Shown here in pieces: positions 6,591 to 10,200 of a stretch of 10,200 nt of DNA. A model generated the notes under the pieces. That model ran no database searches, was not told the DNA's origin, and was given only the letters and a program-made list of their open reading frames with translations. The stretch lies in the NCBI GenBank assembly GCA_035493595.1, contig DATJHZ010000523.1, positions 1-10,200 on the forward strand, given 5' to 3'. Source of the stretch: DATCRE01 sp035493595. GTDB taxonomy: Bacteria; Bacteroidota; Bacteroidia; Cytophagales; Cyclobacteriaceae. Every line of letters begins with the position of its first letter. Positions within the stretch are counted from its first letter, which is position 1. The translations under genes and the position numbers were made by a program.

Positions 6591-7592
6591 TTAGTATCTA
6601 AGTTTTGAGAAATCATCTTCAATTTTCTTTATTGAATCCTTAAGCTCTTTTAAGGATGGAGCATTTCGGTAAATATAGCTTTCCATCATTTTGTTGTAGT
6701 CACTTTGCCAGTCTGATTCTTTTTTCTCTGATGGGAACAAGCTAAAATTTTGTGGAGATAAATTATCGTAATCTACTTCTGAGACTTTTGTAAAGATTTT
6801 TCTATGATTTCTGATTGCTTCATAAAGCCCTTGGTCTTCCATAGCTTTCTTTGCATAACCTGCTTGACTTAGCTGATTCAGATCATACCAATGACGTGAC
6901 ATTCGGGAAATGTCCATCTTCTCTTCGGGCTGCTGAAATAATTCATGAAGCAGAAATACTTTTTCCCAGAAAGTTCTTTGAGGAAGGACAGTGTTAATAT
7001 CTACAGATTCAGTAATTCTCAAGTGTTCAGCGAGTAAAGAATTTACCGACTTCTTTTCGCTTGGTTCCATCAATGCCCTCACACCGATTTCAATTTTCAC
7101 TTGTGCTTTAGTATAACCATTTGTTATTTGTGTTATAGACTTGTAGTCTAAAAGAATAACTGTTGGATCTTGATCTGAGCTTGTACTTGTGTCAGCATAG
7201 AGTTGGAAGATGTCTGGAGGTACTCCCATAGTAAGCATACGCTCATTTAGTTTTGGAACAACTACTTCAACAATAAACTTGTGAGCGTCCTTCCTGAGTT
7301 TTCCTCTTTTTCCTCTTCCTACCTCCTCGACTTCTTGTACTCCAAACAAAGTCTTGTCAATAACGATATCTATATCTTCTGAAAAGCGGTTAAGTATGTT
7401 CCAGCATTTACTTAATGATGTTCCTCCTTTGAAAGCAAAGTGAGATTGAAGTTCGCTCGTAAAGATGCATTCCAGAGTAGTAGTCACCCACCAATCTTTT
7501 TCGATCATATAATCAGGCAGGCTGGCCTGGCTGGCAACAAGGCGAAGCAGATCAATCCTTTCCCGCTCAGTTTTATGTATCCAATCTCTCAT
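6591..7592 (-). CDS. AbiEii-family nucleotidyltransferase toxin (type IV toxin-antitoxin)
   Basis: A 333-residue cytoplasmic protein of the AbiEii/AbiGii toxin family, whose characterised members are nucleotidyltransferase-fold toxins tied to abortive phage infection. Visible motifs in order: EKDWWVT (31-37); the nucleotide-binding FKGGTSLSK (54-62); the acidic RFSEDIDIVI (69-78), with Asp73 and Asp75 as probable metal ligands; KIEIG (166-170), a probable third acid; RTFWEKVFLLH (206-216, motif III); and SRHWYDLNQL (232-241, motif IV). All four family motifs look intact and the length is typical, so the toxin is probably functional. The ATG at 7590-7592 overlaps the antitoxin stop by one base (TAATG), indicating translational coupling with the antitoxin made first. 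Expression would be driven from the double operator at 8231-8301. A role in phage defence is inferred from the family, not shown here. Confidence 0.88.
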   Translation of the reverse strand: MRDWIHKTERERIDLLRLVASQASLPDYMIEKDWWVTTTLECIFTSELQSHFAFKGGTSLSKCWNILNRFSEDIDIVIDKTLFGVQEVEEVGRGKRGKLRKDAHKFIVEVVVPKLNERMLTMGVPPDIFQLYADTSTSSDQDPTVILLDYKSITQITNGYTKAQVKIEIGVRALMEPSEKKSVNSLLAEHLRITESVDINTVLPQRTFWEKVFLLHELFQQPEEKMDISRMSRHWYDLNQLSQAGYAKKAMEDQGLYEAIRNHRKIFTKVSEVDYDNLSPQNFSLFPSEKKESDWQSDYNKMMESYIYRNAPSLKELKDSIKKIEDDFSKLRY

Positions 7593-8212
7593 TACTTGTA
7601 ACTATTAAAGGAATCCTTGATCAGCTTGCCGATCCATGCTGGAGCAATCATTAGGTCATGACTTAGATCATCTATATTTTCTCGCATAATTAGAGATTCA
7701 ATTTTAGTTAGGATTGCAGGATTTAAATTCTTCTCACCAATGGTTTTAAGTGCCTGTATTACCTGACTGCTTATTTTTCCTCGCATGGAAAAGTTTTTAG
7801 GTGTAGCATGCTTGAACTTAATGGTATAACTGGTTCTGTTTTTTACTTCCTCTATTTTAATTATCCGGGAGGGGCCATCTGTTAGATACACATAGTTTAG
7901 CGGTACCTGTGTGGAAAGGCCCAATTTCCATAAAGCAAATTCTCCCGTTGGGATAATTCGAGCTTTATCTCTTCTAGCTAGTGCCGCAGCAATTTCATCA
8001 GCATTAGGCAGGAGATTGCCATGTTCTCCTAGTTTTTTTGGCAGAACATAAACTCCTTGGGATAGCCTTTTAAGATACCCTGACTGGGTAAATTGCACCA
8101 ATTGTTGGCGTACAGACTCAGGTGTTCCATCCCCAGAGAAGTCTTGGGCGAACACTATACTGCCAGGCAATAGGTGTTCAATCCGATTGAGCATTTTATT
8201 TCTGACCGACAT
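7592..8212 (-). CDS. AbiEi-like antitoxin / repressor (DUF6088 family)
   Basis: A 206-residue protein encoded directly before the AbiEii-type toxin. The N-terminal part (about 4-58) looks like a winged helix-turn-helix: KMLNRIEHLLPGSIV, then VRQQLVQFTQSGYLKRLSQG, ending VYVLPK, as in AbiEi-like antitoxins. The middle and C-terminal part carries the DUF6088 features: NADEIAAALARRD, IIPTGEFALWKLGLSTQVP, and YLTDGPSR. Type IV antitoxins generally neutralise the toxin's effect without forming a stable complex, and AbiEi represses its own operon; the paired palindromes just upstream fit that. I take ATG 8210-8212 as the start; TTG at 8225-8227 would add five residues, and the ATG at 8192-8194 would remove six. 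No Shine-Dalgarno is evident. It is followed by the toxin with a 1-nt overlap. Repressor function is inferred. Confidence 0.82.
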   Translation of the reverse strand: MSVRNKMLNRIEHLLPGSIVFAQDFSGDGTPESVRQQLVQFTQSGYLKRLSQGVYVLPKKLGEHGNLLPNADEIAAALARRDKARIIPTGEFALWKLGLSTQVPLNYVYLTDGPSRIIKIEEVKNRTSYTIKFKHATPKNFSMRGKISSQVIQALKTIGEKNLNPAILTKIESLIMRENIDDLSHDLMIAPAWIGKLIKDSFNSYK

Positions 8213-8230
8213 AAATGCAGTAATCAATAT

Positions 8231-8257
8231 TTCACAAATATTGCATATATTTGTGAA
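8231..8257. promoter_or_regulatory. Proximal operator of the toxin-antitoxin operon
   Basis: TTCACAAA (8231-8238), 11 nt, TTTGTGAA (8250-8257). The symmetry extends further inward, so the arms are 11 bp (TTCACAAATAT / ATATTTGTGAA) around the 5-nt centre TGCAT. It ends 18 nt upstream of the antitoxin ATG and has the same half-sites and spacing as the palindrome at 8275-8301. A TATATTTG box on the plus strand (8246-8253) and AATATTTG on the minus strand (8242-8235) lie inside it, so binding would block promoter use. Most likely bound by the antitoxin's winged helix. Confidence 0.7.
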
Positions 8258-8274
8258 TATCTATATGTATTTTA

Positions 8275-8301
8275 TTCACAAATTCGTATGTTTTTTGTGA
8301 A
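8275..8301. promoter_or_regulatory. Distal operator of the toxin-antitoxin operon
   Basis: TTCACAAA (8275-8282), 11 nt, TTTGTGAA (8294-8301). Half-site sequence and spacer length are identical to the proximal operator, but the central 11 bases differ, which points to conserved protein contacts rather than a recent duplication. Start-to-start distance is 44 bp, about four helical turns, placing both sites on nearly the same DNA face. Confidence 0.68.
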
Positions 8302-8561
8302 ACGTTAAACCCTCGTTTTAAAGTCTTCCTGTGCCTATCCGATTTATTCAGCTAGGCAAGTAAAATTTTGTAGATTCGAGTTAACGTCGAATTGGTCATA
8401 CATTCAAACAACCAGATGGGATAACAACTAAAGAAATTTGACAGATCAAAAACAAAAATAATTCTCGCTATTAATATCGCCGATCAGGCGAATTAAACCA
8501 GAGGATTTGTACTAATCCAGACGAGGGACTTTAAACATTTGAACGTTGCTTCTGTAAATAT
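8302..8561. other. Gene-free stretch with several inverted repeats
   Basis: No coding region is supported; the longest ATG-led frames noticed are about 15 codons. Structures seen: TGCCTA (8332-8337) with TAGGCA (8353-8358); ATTCGA (8374-8379) with TCGAAT (8387-8392) around GTTAACG; a bulged 10-bp hairpin at 8471-8496 (listed separately); and GGATT (8503-8507) with AATCC (8514-8518). CCCTCGT (8310-8316) followed by TTTAAAGTC (8317-8325) recurs inverted and in swapped order at 8521-8535 (ACGAGGG then ACTTTAAA). The stretch could be untranslated leader, 3' end of the regulator transcript, or remnant of an insertion. Confidence 0.4.
8471..8496 (-). terminator. Hairpin downstream of the coiled-coil regulator gene
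   Basis: On the minus strand TTAAT-TCGCC (8496-8487), loop TGATC, GGCGA (8481-8477), one bulged T (8476), then ATTAA (8475-8471) makes a 10-bp stem. About 15-20 nt further the minus strand runs into a T-rich tract (complement of 8449-8460). It lies 66 nt beyond the regulator's stop codon, so it could terminate that transcript, although the T-run is not immediately adjacent as in a canonical intrinsic terminator. Confidence 0.35.
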
Positions 8562-9020
8562 CTACTTCCTCTCTTCCAAAACTTTCTGCAACAAAGCAAT
8601 CTTATCATCTTTCTCTTTCAACAAAGCTTCAGTAAGCTTGTTATTTTGGATCAGTAGCTCTTTTATTTCAGTCTTTAATGATTTGATCTCGCTTAATGCT
8701 TCATCCATTGAATAGAATGTAGGATAATAGTTAACAGCGTTGAGCGTTGATGTATCCTGACTTGTAAATGTATTGTTGATAACATTGAAGGCAGCTTCTT
8801 CATTAAAATTCTTTATAGCATCAGCAGGTACTTTCAATGCACTGGCAATTTCATCTAACAATGCTGCCTCAATAACCTCTTTACTTTCCAGCATCGAAAT
8901 CTTCTTCTGCGACCAGTCGCCTCCAAGCTGATCGGCAAGAGCTTCTTGTTTCAGGCCTAACATTTCGCGGAAGCGTTTTACATTTCTGCCTTGGTGTATG
9001 GTGCGGTTATCGTTTGTCAT
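8562..9020 (-). CDS. Xre-family helix-turn-helix regulator with C-terminal coiled coil
   Basis: A 152-residue protein. Residues about 8-70 form a Cro/C1-type HTH: QGRNVKRFREMLGLKQEALADQLG, SQKKISMLESKEVIEAALLDEIASAL, then KVPADAIKNF. A polar linker (75-104, with NNTFTSQDTS) leads to a heptad-patterned segment (about 105-150, MDEALSEIKSLKTEIKELL...KDDKIALLQKVLEE) predicted to be a parallel coiled coil that dimerises it. This arrangement is common in Bacteroidota regulators found near accessory genes. There is no adjacent toxin or phage gene to name its target. The ATG at 9018-9020 is preceded by a TATATTTG promoter element only 4 nt away, implying a leaderless or near-leaderless transcript. 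A partial inverted repeat TAGAA (9040-9044) / TTCTA (9056-9060) just upstream could be its own operator. It is divergent from the small gene at 9156. Confidence 0.85.
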   Translation of the reverse strand: MTNDNRTIHQGRNVKRFREMLGLKQEALADQLGGDWSQKKISMLESKEVIEAALLDEIASALKVPADAIKNFNEEAAFNVINNTFTSQDTSTLNAVNYYPTFYSMDEALSEIKSLKTEIKELLIQNNKLTEALLKEKDDKIALLQKVLEERK

Positions 9021-9024
9021 GTTT

Positions 9025-9032
9025 CAAATATA
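9025..9032 (-). promoter_or_regulatory. TAnnTTTG promoter element for the coiled-coil regulator
   Basis: Minus-strand TATATTTG is a perfect match to the Bacteroidota -7 consensus and ends 4 nt before the ATG. No good TTTG is found about 20 nt further upstream, so the -33 element is weak. The geometry would start the mRNA at or very near the start codon. Confidence 0.45.
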
Positions 9033-9155
9033 GCAGTAATAGAAATTAAATGTAATTCTAAAATATCCATTCTACGGCATATAATTCCGATTGTAGTGAT
9101 GGTATATCCAGTTGCTTCAACGCTACTTGCTGTCATATCAAACCCAATAAAAAGC

Positions 9156-9428
9156 ATGAAGCATATCGTTAACCAACCTTTCGGCACATTTAACCCTAAC
9201 GACCCACAGAGCATACGCCACATCATCCGCGAATTCTGCAGCACACACGAACCTGATAGTGTACACTTAGCTTTGTGGGATTTACTCAAACAAGCACTCT
9301 GCAGCACCGAAGCCACCAACTGGGATGAACGGAAACGCGCCGATTACTTTTTTATTTACGAAACACTTCTCCAACTAGTCAGCGCCACCTATGCCTTAAC
9401 CGAAGAATGGAAAAAAATCCCAAATTAA
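9156..9428 (+). CDS. Small protein of unknown function (90 residues)
   Basis: I do not recognise this protein. The ATG at 9156 gives 90 residues starting MKHIVNQPFGTFNPNDPQSI; the same frame is open further left to 8991, but that extension overlaps the start of the divergent regulator gene and reads as non-coding, so it is rejected. The sequence is soluble, with no signal peptide or membrane helix. It looks mostly helical: QSIRHIIREFCSTH, SVHLALWDLLKQALCS, a polar turn NWDERKRADYF, and FIYETLLQLVSATYALTEEWKK. The helix pattern and the Trp/Tyr-rich C-terminal half suggest a small folded all-alpha protein. It is divergent from the coiled-coil regulator with 135 nt between starts, a layout that often means the regulator controls it. 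Function unknown; being a real gene is supported by composition and start placement only. Confidence 0.6.
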   Translation: MKHIVNQPFGTFNPNDPQSIRHIIREFCSTHEPDSVHLALWDLLKQALCSTEATNWDERKRADYFFIYETLLQLVSATYALTEEWKKIPN

Positions 9429-9439
9429 TGATTATTGAT

Positions 9440-9516
9440 ATTTACGATCTCGGATTTACGAAGTACGATTGCCAATTGCTATCGACTATGGACCATCGAC
9501 TATTGACTGATGACTA
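9440..9516. repeat. Imperfect 7-nt-period repeat tract between convergent genes
   Basis: Two blocks share a 7-nt period. The left block reads TACGATC, TCGGATT, TACGAAG, TACGATT (9443-9470), with ATTTACGA at 9440 and again at 9454. The right block reads ATCGACT, ATGGACC, ATCGACT, ATTGACT, GATGACT (9481-9515). They are joined by GCCAATTGCT. The tract fills the gap between the unknown 90-residue gene and the esterase gene, which converge here. It resembles the degenerate short repeats seen between genes in Bacteroidota and has no stem-loop with a T-run. Confidence 0.55.
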
Positions 9517-9518
9517 AC

Positions 9519-10200
9519 TCACTTCTTCACAGGCGCTGTGCTCACAGTCCAATTATCCGTGCGGAATAAATTAACAGGAAGTCCTTCTTTGCTATAGAGA
9601 TTGGGCATAGCAGTATTACTAAATCCGAAGCGAACTGCAACAGGATTTTTGATGGCCTTATTCCAAACAACAACTGTGGCTCTATCAATCTTAACCGTGG
9701 CAGGTAAAAATTTCTGATCGTCACCGGCAATATAAAACTCTGTGGCATCACCACCTTTTGTCATTAGGCCAGTGATCACATTCTCAAATGAGATTCTGAT
9801 TTTATTCTTTTCAACGGACATGCTTTTATACAACGGAGTTTTATAGGCAAGATCCGTTTTTCCATAAGTGTCTGCCAGCGCATAATTTGCAAGACGAAAT
9901 CCGATGTCGGCTTTGTTGATGGGGTGAATATCATTTACGTTATCCACCAGATCGCTGGTAATCACCATGCCGGTTTTAGGATAACTTAAAACAGAAGTTT
10001 GTGCGGTTCGCAGCAACGCAGCAATATGTTCATCGCCATAGGCATACGGCGCAACTTGCACGAAATAAAAAGGAAAATCTTTATTCCACGCTTTACGCCA
10101 TGAACCAATCATAGCGGTGAGCAATTTTGAATAGGTAGAATATGTAGTAACGTTGCTTTCGCCCTGATACCAGAGTGCGCCTGCAATTACATAATTTGTA
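9519..10200 (-). CDS. Sialate O-acetylesterase / SASA-family hydrolase, C-terminal part (runs off right edge)
   Basis: The open frame enters from the right edge and gives 226 residues before TGA at 9519-9521; the true start lies beyond 10200. The first visible block, VIAGALWYQGESNV (about 10152-10189), is the highly conserved WYQGESN motif of the SASA esterase family (PF03629), SGNH-like carbohydrate esterases that remove O-acetyl groups from sialic acids or plant glycans. A second block, NDIHPINKADIGFRLANYAL, supplies the probable catalytic His in DIHP (codon at 9924-9926). The nucleophile Ser block is expected upstream and is not visible. The last ~100 residues (from about KTPLYKSMSVEKNKIRISF) form the beta-rich C-terminal domain usual in these proteins, ending with the PVAVRFGFSN and LPVNLFRTDNW strings typical of the family. 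Most homologues are secreted; the signal peptide would be outside the window. No sugar-utilisation neighbours are visible. Confidence 0.88.
   Translation of the reverse strand, partial: TNYVIAGALWYQGESNVTTYSTYSKLLTAMIGSWRKAWNKDFPFYFVQVAPYAYGDEHIAALLRTAQTSVLSYPKTGMVITSDLVDNVNDIHPINKADIGFRLANYALADTYGKTDLAYKTPLYKSMSVEKNKIRISFENVITGLMTKGGDATEFYIAGDDQKFLPATVKIDRATVVVWNKAIKNPVAVRFGFSNTAMPNLYSKEGLPVNLFRTDNWTVSTAPVKK

Noticed and set aside
8562..9020. Xre regulator as antitoxin of a second toxin-antitoxin pair
   Set aside because: No RelE-, HipA- or RES-like toxin is encoded next to it; the neighbouring 90-residue protein matches no toxin family I recognise.
8991..9155. N-terminal extension of the small plus-strand gene back to an ATG at 8991
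   Set aside because: It overlaps the first codons of the well-supported regulator gene on the other strand and the regulator's promoter, and its residues look like random hydrophobic translation; the ATG at 9156 begins the protein-like part.
9017..9319. Minus-strand 100-codon frame opposite the small unknown gene
   Set aside because: It overlaps the opposite-strand small gene and ends at the regulator's start; its composition (Cys/Met/Ser-rich without pattern) looks like an antisense shadow. It remains the main alternative if the 90-residue gene is not real.
9443..9515. CRISPR-like array
   Set aside because: The units are only 7 nt with no spacers, and there are no cas genes; this is a simple periodic repeat.

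Overview
The window looks like a chromosomal segment from a Bacteroidota bacterium, probably of the Cytophagales/Chitinophagales type. The basis is moderate-to-low GC, genes without clear Shine-Dalgarno sequences, several upstream sites matching the phylum's promoter consensus (TTTG, about 20 nt, TAnnTTTG), and gene families common in the group: SASA-type esterase, GldA-like ABC ATPase and a coiled-coil Xre regulator. No species can be named from sequence alone.

Left part (1-2684): the 5' end of a D-glycerate/2-hydroxyacid dehydrogenase gene on the minus strand diverges from a two-gene plus-strand ABC exporter operon. The operon is an ATPase and a roughly 12-helix permease that overlap by 4 nt. 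The shared upstream region holds a good minus-strand promoter and a 7-bp-arm palindrome just before the ATPase start.

Middle (2685-6515): a 256-nt gap contains a small dispersed-type GC hairpin repeat and possibly a decayed coding fragment. Two minus-strand genes follow: a soluble PAS-domain histidine kinase (GTG start) lies 39 nt downstream of a CAT-type amino-acid permease and could be co-transcribed with it. The permease diverges from a plus-strand single-domain DEDDy 3'-5' exonuclease (RNase D-like).

Accessory part (6516-9516): a minus-strand type IV toxin-antitoxin pair, a DUF6088/AbiEi-like antitoxin followed by an AbiEii-family nucleotidyltransferase toxin with a 1-nt overlap. Two copies of an identically built operator, TTCACAAA-N11-TTTGTGAA, lie upstream, 44 bp apart. 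This is the clearest regulatory signal in the window and fits cooperative autorepression by the antitoxin. A gene-free stretch of about 260 nt rich in inverted repeats separates the pair from an Xre-type regulator with a C-terminal coiled coil. That regulator has a TATATTTG box only 4 nt from its ATG and diverges from a 90-residue protein I do not recognise. After it comes a run with 7-nt periodicity.

Right edge (9519-10200): the C-terminal part of a sialate O-acetylesterase/SASA-family hydrolase on the minus strand, running out of the window.

Most genes are ordinary metabolic or transport genes. The items most worth a second look are the tandem toxin-antitoxin operators, the structured region next to them, and the unknown 90-residue protein beside the coiled-coil regulator.
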